Source: Nectonema munidae | Lineage: Eukaryota; Nematomorpha; Nectonematoida; Nectonematidae | NCBI GenBank assembly: GCA_030549495.1 | Contig: JAUIRK010000511.1 | Coordinates: 1,222,501 to 1,286,500 of the forward strand | Direction: 5' to 3' | DNA length: 64,000 nt | Shown: positions 12,133-24,100 of the stretch, piece after piece | Numbering within the stretch: the stretch's first letter is position 1 | Layout of the letters: every line of letters begins with the position of its first letter | Program-made: the position numbers and the translations under genes | Notes under the pieces: model-generated | Database searches by the model: none | The model's input: only the letters and a program-made list of their open reading frames with translations | What the model was told of the DNA's origin: nothing

Positions 12133-12221
12133 ATTTATATTACACACCGACTTATAAAAATTTAGACATCTTTATCGACATTTACATTTTCAAAATGGGC
12201 TAACATTGACATCCTTTAGAG

Positions 12222-12320
12222 CAGGCGTGTCAAACTCAAATCACTGGTGCGCCTGATTTTGAATATTTATAGCTTTTTCGGGCTGGTTTCCAAATAGTCA
12301 CGGGATCATAATTAAATCAA
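12222..12320. mobile_element. hAT-like terminus
   Basis: CAGGCGTGTCAAACTCAAAT followed by CACTGGTGCGCC is typical of hAT element ends (the CAGGGGTGTCAAACTCA type). I found no partner end downstream. It lies just 3' of the minus-strand stop codon at 12,317-12,319, so the disrupted frame could be the 3' end of an older hAT. Confidence 0.4.
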
Positions 12321-12464
12321 CAATAAATGAATAACTTATTAAAAGCTTGGATTAAGTTTTTATTATTTTCCCCTTTCAGTCTACCAGAAAGTTGACATCT
12401 TATCAAATATAAAATTTCATCAAATTCAAGTGTTAAATTCGTAGCAGAAAAAACGATCAAAGTA

Positions 12465-14837
12465 AGTCAGACCTCGTTAATCCGACATCGTTGGTATCCA
12501 AGTGTTTTCTTTCGGATTACGAAATGTCGGATTAATGAAGTTTGTTGTAGTGTAACTTCAAATTTCTATAGAAACACTCAGCTCAAGCATAACTATTTAT
12601 ATTCTTGTCAAACAGAGTGTAAAAATATAAAAAAAATATTTAAAAAATATCTTTCAAGCTTTTTCAAAAAAATCTTTAATAGAAGTCGAACTTTCAATTG
12701 ATTTTGGTTGTAAATCATAGTATAAAGCCATTAAATTCTGGTGATGACGAAAATGTAGTTTCGGGTTGCACTCAATGAAATTCAGAACAGTTGAAAGTGC
12801 TTTTCTAGCTTCAACTAAAGTAGTTGGAGGTTTATATTCATCATCTTCATCGTCTTTCAAATTTTTGTCACTTTCTACTTCAGAAGATGAAATCAAAGTG
12901 ATGTTTTGTTGCTCAGTTAACATTTCAGCTGTTTCAATGTTAGCATCAACATTTGCATAAGCGCTTGCTGATATTACTTTCTCAAACTCCGGTTCGAGGC
13001 GAATGAGTAATTCTTGAAACTCACATAAATTTGTGTTTTCTGTATCTCTATGTTCATCAACATGTGTCACATTCATTGTAAGGTAAGATTATTTAGCAAA
13101 AATGCCTGTATGTCTCCAACAATTTACGACTGTAGTCTGTTCAACCAAACCCCAGGCATTATATACCATACCAAGTGCTTACGTTTACTTTCAAATCTTC
13201 TTTATCATCAATACATTGGATGAAATGGCGTGTAATGAATTTACGATAATGTAATTTAAAGTTACATAGATGCCATTGGTTGGATGTGTGAAGTGGAGTT
13301 TAGTGGCAAAAAAACTATCCTGGTGTTTGTGAGCTTTAGTCCAGTTTGTTTGTGACTGGTGGCATTATCACATAGTAGAATCACTTGTTTTTTTGGCATC
13401 TCTCATGAGTCTGTCAAAGTCTTTAAGCCAAATCAAAAAATAATTGTGGTCATCCAGGCTGACTTATTTGAATAATAATCACAATAAACTTTGGGATCGA
13501 AATTTTTGCCAAAGCATCGTGGGCTAGCAAATTTTGCGATTACAAGCAGCTTAAGTTTGTGTGTGCCACTAGCGTTGGCACAAAGTGCCACCGTGACGTT
13601 CTTTGTTCTTTTTCTTACCTTTCTTGGCTCCAGTTGCGAGAGTAGCATTTGGCTCCAAAAGAAAAAAGAGGCCAGTTTCATCTGTTATAGATGTTTTCTG
13701 GATCATAATTTTGAAGATCATTGCATTTTTTCTCTAAATTGTTGAACTTCATTCATGCTACAACTGGAGTTTTCTCCATGTTAAATAAAAAATTTGATAC
13801 CATGACGTTTTTTGAAACGGTCAAGCCAACCGCTAGAGTATTTGAACACGTTTCCAACATCCAGATCTTTTCCAAATACACGAGCCTTCGAAATGAGAAT
13901 ATCATCATTTATTGAGGCGCCACGAGCTGATACGTCCGTGACCCACATATACAAAGCACTTTCCATTGCTTGATGTTTTGCACTACGCAAGCGAAGTACA
14001 CTTGTTTCATTCGTATCCATATTCAACACTTTTCTTTTTTAGACAAAATCACTTATTGTCGAACGGCCAATGATTGTTATTATAAATATTTGAAAAGCGT
14101 GAAGCTATCTCGTGGTGAGTGGATCTGGGGTGATCTGCTTTGTACATGCATATCTCCCGTTTTTGATTTACAGATAAGTCCACACGTGATCGTTTAGAGA
14201 GTGGAAGATGCTACTAGAATTTTCTTGGGATTGATTAGACATTTAACTTTATCAGCGGAACGCCTCTGTACTTTCAAATAGATAATCAAATTAAATACAA
14301 ACTCGTTAAAAGGAAAAGAATATTTTAAAAGTTTTTTTCGATGAACTAGACGTAAGAAAGACTAAATATACGTAATTGATTATACATTTTTTATAATTCT
14401 TAGTACAAACATCATGTAGCAATCACTTTCATTAGTTTGCACATGTGACTGATGATAAAAATCGTAAATCAGTTATGTTACAATCTTGCATTCATCACGC
14501 TTTCTACACATAGCTATGATGTGTTGCTGCTTCTTCTTTGCCCTACTTTTCGCCATCTTCTCTATGGAGATAGAAAAGTGCAGTTTGCTCATTTGTTGTT
14601 ATTTGTCATAATAATAAGTCTCCTCTATATTATATGATGTGTTCAGCGGAAATATAAAATAAATTGTGTCGGATTAACAAGATTTACCGAACAGGGTGAG
14701 AACATTTTGTTTGATGAGAACGGTGTCGGAGTTGGAGAATGAATGTCGGTATAACGGGGTTAAATTCATTATGGAAAATGGTCACCATAAAAAGTGTGTC
14801 GGATAGCGAGGTTGTCGGATAAACGGGATCTCACTGT
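12465..14837 (-). mobile_element. Tigger/pogo element, 2.37 kb, with TIRs and TA duplication
   Basis: The right end, in reverse complement, is CAGTGAGATCCCGTTTATCC, the standard Tigger end. The left end reads AGTCAGACCTCGTTAATCCG. TA flanks both sides (12,463-12,464 and 14,838-14,839), as for Tc1/mariner-superfamily insertions. Further CGGATTAA and GTCGGATAA words inside both ends form sub-terminal repeats. The transposase is on the minus strand and broken. This copy is clearly better preserved than the one at 640-1,844. Confidence 0.85.
12654..14029 (-). pseudogene. Tigger transposase, interrupted
   Basis: Three open blocks appear in order. 14,029-13,781 is a CENP-B/HTH DNA-binding segment ending SSGWLDRFKKRHGIKF. 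13,681-13,330 is catalytic core, with VALCANASGTHKLKLLVI and then KKQVILLCDNATSHKQTG, holding the second catalytic Asp. 13,076-12,654 is an acidic C-terminal tail ending STSIKDFFEKA. The blocks lie in different frames or are separated by stops, so no full protein is made. Confidence 0.75.
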
Positions 14838-15088
14838 ATCATTATCCGTGGTTTGTGTCAAACATAAATAGAATTTTTGAAGCAAAAATGATGTTACTTC
14901 TCTTTCATTGTTCTTGGTATACTTTCTGATATTCAGAAATAAGATAAAGCTGTTTGTAAGAAATTTGTAATTCATCAAAGATTCAATGGAGTTGATCATT
15001 TTCTGCGCAGTCTTATGTAATTCTGATGCATCCACTGTAAAATGAGATGTAGGAGCGGAAATTCATTGAATATTTCGTCAAAAATACC

Positions 15089-15156
15089 ATGGCTCGCTAC
15101 ATTTTGGCTCTTAACACCTCGATGCCGAAAAGTAGAAAGTTACGTTTCGAAACTAC
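15089..15156 (+). CDS. TBL3: TBL3 exon 1 (start)
   Basis: The ATG at 15,089 has a perfect ACCATGG context; a second in-frame ATG lies at 15,122 (MPKSRKLRFET). Joined to exon 2 it gives LRFETTYEKTYEIKPFY, the same length as human GRFKTNYAVERKIEPFY. The donor GTTCGA is weak, which is the main doubt. Confidence 0.65.
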
Positions 15157-18100
15157 GTTCGAAAAAAAATTGAATTAAAAAATATCGAAGTTCTGTACCA
15201 TTTCGATCTTCGGTACGTTTTTTATCGAGTGTGTTCAAGCAAACTAAAGCTAAACAAACGAAGCAAACTAAAGGTTTGCAAAAGCTTGCGCGGTGAAGAG
15301 CGCCAGATAACGTGAAGTGTAAAAAGTTACTTGTACATGACGGTCCCAAATGGGCTCTTTCCAAGGATTTCCAAAGTTAAAACCCTAACTTGAGTAATAA
15401 CATATTCCACCCAATAGGCTTAGTTATACAAAATCTAATTAAATTAATTAATTTATATTCAAGAGAAAAGTAATTGCATTTGAAATTAAGAATTATCTAA
15501 TTTTACATGAATTTGTTTATATACCATATTTGAAGTCATTGAATTTTGCCTAACAAGCTATATGTTACTTCAAATAAGCTTATTTAAAGCGTCTCTTAAA
15601 TGAATAATATATAAAAAAGAAAACTTAAAAAAAGCAATAGATTGTACTAAAAAATGTTGGATGCTAACGGCATAAATGATAGCACTCTTTTTTAAGTTGC
15701 AATAATTGAATTCTGAATAAATTTTTTCAACATTTAATTAATTAACTATTTAATATTTACATAACAAATTTATTGTTTTTGAATTTTAAAAAAAAATTAA
15801 AGCGTCTCTTTAAATGAATAATAATATATAAAAAATAATTGAAACACACAATATTAACCCGTTAGCGACCAGAGTTTGAAAAACTCTTTACAAAAATAAA
15901 ATCGTCTGCGTTTATCAATGCTCTTTAATACAAATCTTCTGCTTTACATTAGATGTCTGATTATTCTGGTCTAACGTTTATTCGCAAGGTAAAAACATCA
16001 AACAAATCTTTTTGATCATGTTTGTTTGAGACCCTTTTACGTTTAGTTTTTTTTTCTTCAGAATTTCGATTTGTTTTTTAAATATCATATTTTTTTACTC
16101 CGATACGATTTTACGCTACGAGAAAAAGGGAAGTTTGGAAATACGAAATTTCTTTTCAAACCGTAACATATGTCATCACGAAGATTTGTATTCTCTTATC
16201 CGCATGCACAGATGTAGAAATAAATAGATTTGTATTAAAAAGCATTGATCAATGCAGGAGATTTAATTTTGTTTTTTTTTTAAATTTTTTTTTACGATTT
16301 AAATGAAAAACATAAATTTTTTTACTCATTCGCATTCTTATCTTAGGTACGAGAAAACATATGAAATAAAGCCTTTTTATTCTGGAGGAAATTTTGAGGT
16401 GATTTTATTCTTTCAATTATTTCTATTTTTTTTTTGCCGAAAACGAGTCAATATTCTACGTTATGTGTTGTAGTAAAATAAAACATCGATTAGTGATTTC
16501 GTATTTTGCTCACAAAACAGGATGGATGATACGTTTTTGTATGAATTAGAAAACATACTTAATTTCTCTTCTTATCTTATAACTGCTTATAAAATAAGAA
16601 TTGTTACATACCTCTAATCTAACCTTTATAGTTTTCCCTTTATAGTGTAAAGACTTTGGTCGACCCTTGCTAGCCGGGATATAAGACCTTGTTCTTCTCC
16701 TGGAGACAAATGGATCATGATGAGTGTAAGACCACCTTAGAATGTTCCATATAAAGAGCTTCTACACTCAGCGCTGCATTTTACATTAACCAGGCATCCT
16801 TTAAGAATCCTTTAAGATAAGATCAGATTTATTTAGTTCAAAACAAAAAATACGAATTAAACTTAAGTTTATATGTTCGTATGGGAAAAATTTATTAAGT
16901 TATAAGTTATAATATTTTAAGTTATAAGTTATAATATTATAAAGCTCTCCACAAATTTAACCCTTACTTTCACCTTAATTTCATTTTAAAATCTCTGAAA
17001 AAAAATGGTAAGAACTTTTTTTTTAAAATTTTAAACAAAAAAAATTACAGAATAATTAGAAAATGTTGAGATAAGCTTTCGTGTTACAAAGTAGTTGTCT
17101 TTTTTATTGCGTGGATATGTATCAACGCTAATTGATTTTTTTCTTTACTTAAAAATCAATTCATCATTTACAAGTATTTAAAACATCTTTTGTGGGAAAG
17201 AAAAAAAAGAGTTTGATTTGGATTTTTATATGATTTTATGTAATTTTAGAATGCATACCTTCAGAAAAGGTATAGTTAAAATGAACAGGGCTTATGATAA
17301 TTTTGTTTTTTTGAATTTGGAAATTCAGAACGTCATTTTGAGAAAACATCAAATTTTTGAGAAATTTTAAACTTGAGAAAAATGAAGTAATGCAATCTTA
17401 GTTTGTTGTTTGATTTTTGTTTGCACAATTTATATTTATTTTATTCCCTTTTTTGAGAGTCTAACTAACGTACACTTATTCTTATACACTAAAAAGAATG
17501 AAAAAATTCGATTACACAGTTTTCTAACTTTAGTCCTGTTTTACATTTTTGATAGAAATTACCTCAGAAAAGTTATGTAATTTGGATGTGTTTTAATTTA
17601 TTTTTCTCAATAAAACATTTTTTCATTTTTTAAGGAAGAAGAAACAACTGAAAAATAATGGATGATTTTTTTCATTCAATAAAATTTTCAATTTTTTTAT
17701 TGTTAATTGATATTTACCCCCTTTTTTTGCGCATCTATTTGAAGTGAGAAAGAAAGAGCTATATATAAGTCCGACTCTTTTCCTTCAGACTACATTCACT
17801 CATATAAAACTCTCCAACCTTCAGTTATTTGTTTTCTCTATCAATCAAATATCCTTTTATCAATTCCTGTAATGTGCCTGATAGACTACTTCATTTTCAA
17901 ATGAAAAGACTATTCGCCCCCAACAATTTTGGATTTTTTTAAATTAGTGTATATGCATTATGCAAATTTAATTAAAATATTTTCGCTGGAAGTATAATAT
18001 TTAAATTTCAACAATTTTCTAAAAAAATATAATGCTGTCTTATAAATTTAGGTATGCGCTGAATTCACTCTAATTTAAAGGATTGCTTGAATATTTGGTC

Positions 18101-21100
18101 TCCCTTGATATTTCCAGGCGAGTAATTTTGAAAATTGCAAAAAAAAAATTCACCCCCAATAATTTTGAGGATTTAAAAGTAAAATTTTAATGTTGCAAAG
18201 AAAAATCTCTGAATGCACTGCTCTCTCAAGTATTTCATTGAATCCTCAATTTATAAACCCCAAAATTAAAAGTCTAAGAATCCTATTTTAGATGTTATAT
18301 AAAATTTAAAAAGTGTTAATCTTAATAGTTTTCAAATATGACATTTGAGCTTATTTATAGATTTAAGTGTGTGATGAGATTTATTAAAAACTACATCAAT
18401 CCAATTTTCATCTCGTCTATTGTTGGTTCCTACTTCCTCTTAACAATATGTAGTAGAAAAAATAATTGTTTGTAGCAGGAACTAAAGCTTTGTACCGATG
18501 AGTGTATTTCTGTCTGCGATCTTAACTTCAGATGAAAGCAGATGGGATGCTTGCATTTTGGAAATGTCCAATTCTACTCTTTTGAAACACTTTTAGGTTA
18601 GTGAAGACGGATCTCTTCTTTATTGCTTGTATGCGAATACGCTGAATGCCCTGAGCATTGAAACTGGCCATGTTGTGAAGAAGATTGAAAAAGTATGTGT
18701 AGTGTTTAAATGCTTTTTTTTTATTAGTGAATCGCTGATCTTTTCTCTGCTTCTAGAATTGCCATCCTGGAGAAAATGAAGATGAAGATGAAGATGACGT
18801 CACATATTTTACAGTGATTCCTGGGACAGCTCGGGTAATTGTGTCTTATAAAAGTCAGCTACTGAAAGAATGGAATTTGGACAGCCTGCAGTGTGAGAAG
18901 ATATGGAAGGCAAGAACTTTTATTATTTCTCCATGTGGTTGATTCAAATACGACAAAAAATTTTAAAATTAACTTCCGGAGTTTCCAGAAAATGTTTAAC
19001 ATTTAATTCAATTTTGTTTTGAAATATAAAAAACTTATCAAGCATAATTTTACAATTATTAAGTTTCAATCTTTTGTTAAGTTTTTGTTACAAACTTTTA
19101 ACTAATATAAATAAAGATATAGACTTGGCAGAGCATCTTCATTGTAAAATTCAAATAAAATGAAAATGACCAACACAAATGTGTCCGTCATGCTACTACT
19201 TTGATTCCATTTTTATTTTTGCATCTCAGAGAAAAACTTCATAAATTTAAGCGCCAATTCTTTACGCACTTTGATTTTGAAGGAGTTTATTATTGATCAA
19301 TTTTGCGCATAAAGTTTATCCCCCAAATTTTCTTCTGTCCCTCTAAAATTCTTTTTTTGGTTACGTTTCTGTTCATCTTGAGTGGGGGGGGGGTTGTGTT
19401 TATTCCAATAATAATCCATCGAGGCGTGCGTAAGGTTGGTTAGATACTACGCTTCTATAACTCAAGGTCTTGGGTTCGATCCCGCATCAAGCTTACTTTC
19501 CCTATCTTTCGATACAAGCGGCGTAATTGTGCCTTTTCGATGAAAACATCCTTCGTTACCTTTACCATCCTCCCCCTAGAATACTCCTTTGCTATTCTAA
19601 CTCAAATGCTAGAAAACTAGAGTTGATTGCTGTCTACTTTACTAAAATAAATTTGTTTGCGTTTATAATGCTTTTTAATAAACTTCGGCTTTACATTAGA
19701 TGTGTCTTCTTTTTATTCTAGGTGATTTCTACCAATCAAATAAATTCGCTATATTTTTTTCCTTAGACGTATCACAATGCTCCAATCGTTATTATGGCGT
19801 ATGATGCGAGCTCTTCTCTCTTAGCTACCGCTTGTGCCAATGAATCCTTGAAAGTTTGGGATATGGCGAAACATTTTTGTGTGCACACTTTGAAAAAGAG
19901 TCATGGTGTTTCCAAGTTTTTATCCCTTTTTCAGTTTCTTCGTTTTTAAGAGGCGATTTCCTTTGAATCTCGTTACATTTTGTTTTTCAAAGTATTAAAA
20001 TTTATTTGTAGTAAGTTTTTAAAAGTATTGAATGATGCATACTTTCGAGTAGAGCTTATTTATGATCTGCACATCAATATTTGTTAGTGATCAAGAATGG
20101 TCAATTAGACCAGAAGTTTTCAAACTCTCATTTTGGCAAGTATACCGCTTAGATTCGCTAGAGAAAGAAGGAAATCGTCCATTATAAGTAGATAAGTTTA
20201 TTAGTCTAGTAGGTAAGTGAGCTCTTCCAAATTTTATGATGTGTAAGAGCAATTAAGTGACATTTGATAGAGATAATTATGAGGTAAAGATTTGGCATAC
20301 TTCAATTATTATCACATGTCATACTTTTGAGTTTCAGAAGAGCCTATTTGAATCAAACGAAAATACCACTATTTTTATTTTTTTATTTTAATAAAAAAAA
20401 AGAGGGAAGAATAAGAATAATAACACAGCATGGTGGATCAAACCAAATAGGTTATTGTCACACCTATAAAAAAATAGGAACACTATACTAAATTCATATT
20501 AACAACAGGACTTAAAAATGATATAAAAAAATAGGAGAAAAAATCCAGATAATAATTATAAAGGCAAAAAAAGAAGTGAGGAACAGTTATATAATAGGAT
20601 AAAAAAAACTCCAAAACGTATCATTTTAAAATCAATATAGGAGAAAGACAATTTTCAAACATGTTCACAAAGCATATAATTTTCAAAATATATATATATA
20701 TATATACATACGTAAAAAAAAGAGAGAAGAAAGCAAATATCAATTATTGCTGATAGAGAAGCGATGAACTGGCGAAAAATTGATGCTGGATGTAGAGATG
20801 CATTGTGGTTGGAAGGGGAATATGAAAAAGAATTACCTAAAAAAAAAAATACAAAAGAGCACGAGTACCAAAATCTCAAAGATATAAAATATAGTATGGG
20901 TAATAAATATACTCAAAGACACTAACGAGTTGAAATAAAAAATTTTTTACATTTACGTTTGAAACTACAAGTGTTTTTCAGAAGCCTAATACAAATGGGA
21001 AGGCTATTCCAGGTTTTTATGGACTTTTTAATAAAAAATTTATTACTTTTGGCAAATTTGTATCTTATATTTCTTAAATTGTGTTTATTGCGTAAGTTGT

Positions 21101-24100
21101 GATGATGAAACTGGCGATTTTCACAATAATTAAAATTAATTTCATGTTTTAGATTTATACATTTATGAACAAAAAGAGATAATTGAATTTGTCTAATTTG
21201 TAAAAGATTCGGGATTTTATATAAACTACGTATATACTCAGCGTCCCTATTGAATAGAACTTTCAAAGCCCTGTCTTGTTTTTTCTGTAAAGTTGGGAGT
21301 TTGGACACGTTAGATGAAGACCAAATAAAGTTAGAGTAAAGAATCTTAGAATGAAAAAGGGCATAATAAATATTTATTTTGGTCTTAGTATCAAGAAGAT
21401 TTTTAATTTTGAACAACATGCCAAGTGCTATTGAGGTATCTTTTAAAACATTATTGAAATGATTTGAAAAACTAAGATTAAAATCTATAGTTACTCCTAA
21501 ATAATTATAAGTATTCGTCCTCTGAAGATAGTTTTCTCCAATTTTTAAAAAAAGACAAATATTTTTGTTAAACTTACTGAAAATCATATATTTGGACTTT
21601 GATACATTTATATATAGCTCATTAGTGCAACACCAATTATAAAATTCAGAGAGAAACTTATTAATAATATATTGATCTAAAAAAAGATTTTTACTTCGAT
21701 ACAAAATAGTGCAATCATCAGCGTACAAATAAAGAGTAAAATCAGAATTTTGAAGAGAAAAAATATCATTAACATAAAGAATAAATAAAAGTGGGCCAAG
21801 GATAGAGCCTTGTGGCACACCCTTATTTAATTTAGAATACTTAGACGCACTGTTATTTACAAAAACATATTGTTGACGATTGGAAAGGTAACTTTTTAAA
21901 AGTTCTAAAAATTTATCTCTAAAACCATATCTATGTAGTTTAGCTAGTAGGTATTCATAATTTATACTATCAAAAGCTTTTGAAAAATCTATATAAATAA
22001 CACACGATTCCAAACCATTGTCCAAGGTCTCTAAATTATAATTTACTAAATTTCCAACAGCTAAATCAGTCGACATACCAGGCCGGAAACCAAACTGTCT
22101 TGAATTGATAATATCAAATTTATTTAAATACTTTATCATCCGGTTAAAAATAATTTTTTCGAAGATTTTACCTATAAAAGGAAGGAGGCTAATGGGTCTA
22201 TAATTACTTGGATAGCATTTATTACCTGATTTAAAGACTGGAATTACTTTGGCGATTTTTAAACTGATTGGATAACAACTTTCAAGAAAAATTTTGTTAA
22301 AAAGTAAACAAATATTTTTAGATAAGAAACTTATAAAAATCATACCGATTTTATTAGAAATATTGTCCCAACCAGCAGAAGAAGATGAATTAAAAGAAGT
22401 AGCTGTAATTACAATATCATCAACAGAAATTTCATCAAAAAAGAAGGAATTCATAACTGGGGAGATATTAAAGCTGGGAAAATGATGACAATTAGATTGA
22501 TAGGAAAAAGAAGAGAAAAAATTATTAAAATCGTTTGGCTTCAATGGGATTAGCATATTACGTTTACGCCCAAGTAAATTGTTTATAACTTTCCATGAAT
22601 CCTTTACATTATTCCGTAAAATTGAAAACTTTGTACGGTAAAACTCATTTTTTAAAAACCTTACTTTTTTATTATATTTACTTCTAATTGACTTGTATAA
22701 ATTCCACGTTTCAAGGGTTCTGTTTTTCAAGAATTTATGAAACAGCATATCTTTGACTTTCTTAATACTATTAAGTTCACTCGTATACCACGTATTTACT
22801 TTATGGGATGGATAGGTTCTTTTTACCAAAGGAAAGCTTATATCAATTATTTTAGTAATTTTTTTTATCATTTCATCATAATACTCATTTGCACCTTTAT
22901 TAATGTCAATGAGCCAATCTTCTATATACAAGTTTGAATAAAAATTCTTAAAATTTTTGTTATTATATATTCTGCAGTATTCATCATTTAAATTAAAGTG
23001 ATTGACATTTTTAAAGTAATTTTTGCATACAATAAAATTGGGAAGATGGTCAGAGATATCCAAAGCTATGTTACCTGAAATACTACCAGCACAACTAAAA
23101 TTAGAAAAAATATTATCAATGCAGCTTGAAGTTGATTTACTAAAACGAGTTGGACCTAAAATGCAGGGATAAAAACTTTTTTCATACATTAAATTGTAAA
23201 AATTAGAAACATTTCTGCAAATATCAAACTTGTTCAAATCTAAATTAAAGTCTCCTAAAATGAAAGTATTTTTCTTAGCATCGGTGTTTAAAAATAATGT
23301 TTCTAATTCTAATAAAAATAGCTTGCAGTCCAGACAAGGAGGTCTGTAGATTATAATAATTCTAAAATTTGAAACATCAACAATCATGACTTCAAAAGAA
23401 GTGAAAGTAAGATTATTACAAACTAGATTGAATGCATACATATTATCAACGTAAAGACCTAACCCACCACCTCTACCTTGCTTACGCTCAGAACAAATAA
23501 AGTTATATCCATCTATATCATTGTTACATCTAGGTTTCCATATTTCCGTAAGGGCAAATATGTCAATTTTAGAAGAACCTATTTCATCAATCAATAATTT
23601 AATATCATCATAATTTTTGTCCAAGCTACGACAATTAAGATGGAAGACTGAAAGATCACATGAAGACGCTCCATTTTTATGAGAATATAAGAAATTTTTA
23701 AGGCTATCAATAGTAAAAAAGTTAAAATCAATGTTGGAAAAACCGAGCAATTGGCAAAAAAATTATTCATTATTGGCATTCGATGTATAATCATTATAAC
23801 TATAATTTGTATTATTTTTAACAAAATTATATTGACTTTTTCGAATGGGGCATATAGCATCAAAAGAATTATGATTAAAACAGCTGATTTTTTTAAGGAT
23901 ACAGTTGGTACATTTGTACATGTCTTTATTAGACATATCAGGGCACACACTTGATAGATGAGAACCAGAGCAAAACTTACACGTTGGTGAATTGGAAGAT
24001 TTACAAGATGTGGAGTTATGACCATATTTACAACAAATATTACATTGTTTGAAAGAAAAAAGTCTATAACATGATGACATTTATACCCAATGAACAAATT

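Larger units (their letters stand above)
12317..15037 (-). pseudogene. Unidentified exon split by a Tigger element
   Basis: A minus-strand exon appears to begin after a good acceptor (polypyrimidine run then TTTTACAG) at 15,038. It runs DASELHKTAQKMINSIESL…CLTQTTDND to the right edge of the Tigger at 14,838. On the other side of the element, once a single TA is kept, the same frame resumes at 12,464 as TLIVFSATNLTLEFDEILYL…AFNKLFIYC and ends at TGA 12,317-12,319. That is about 115 codons open across the insertion point, unlikely by chance in DNA this AT-rich. The product looks alpha-helical; I do not recognise it. It may be a host exon head-to-head with TBL3, or part of an older transposon, given the hAT-like end at 12,222. 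Confidence 0.5.

Noticed and set aside
23591-24070. Continuation of the ORF1 first frame past the zinc-knuckle region, overlapping ORF2
   Set aside because: It lacks any conserved motif and is hydrophobic, while the other frame carries the family's zinc knuckles and ends just ahead of ORF2.
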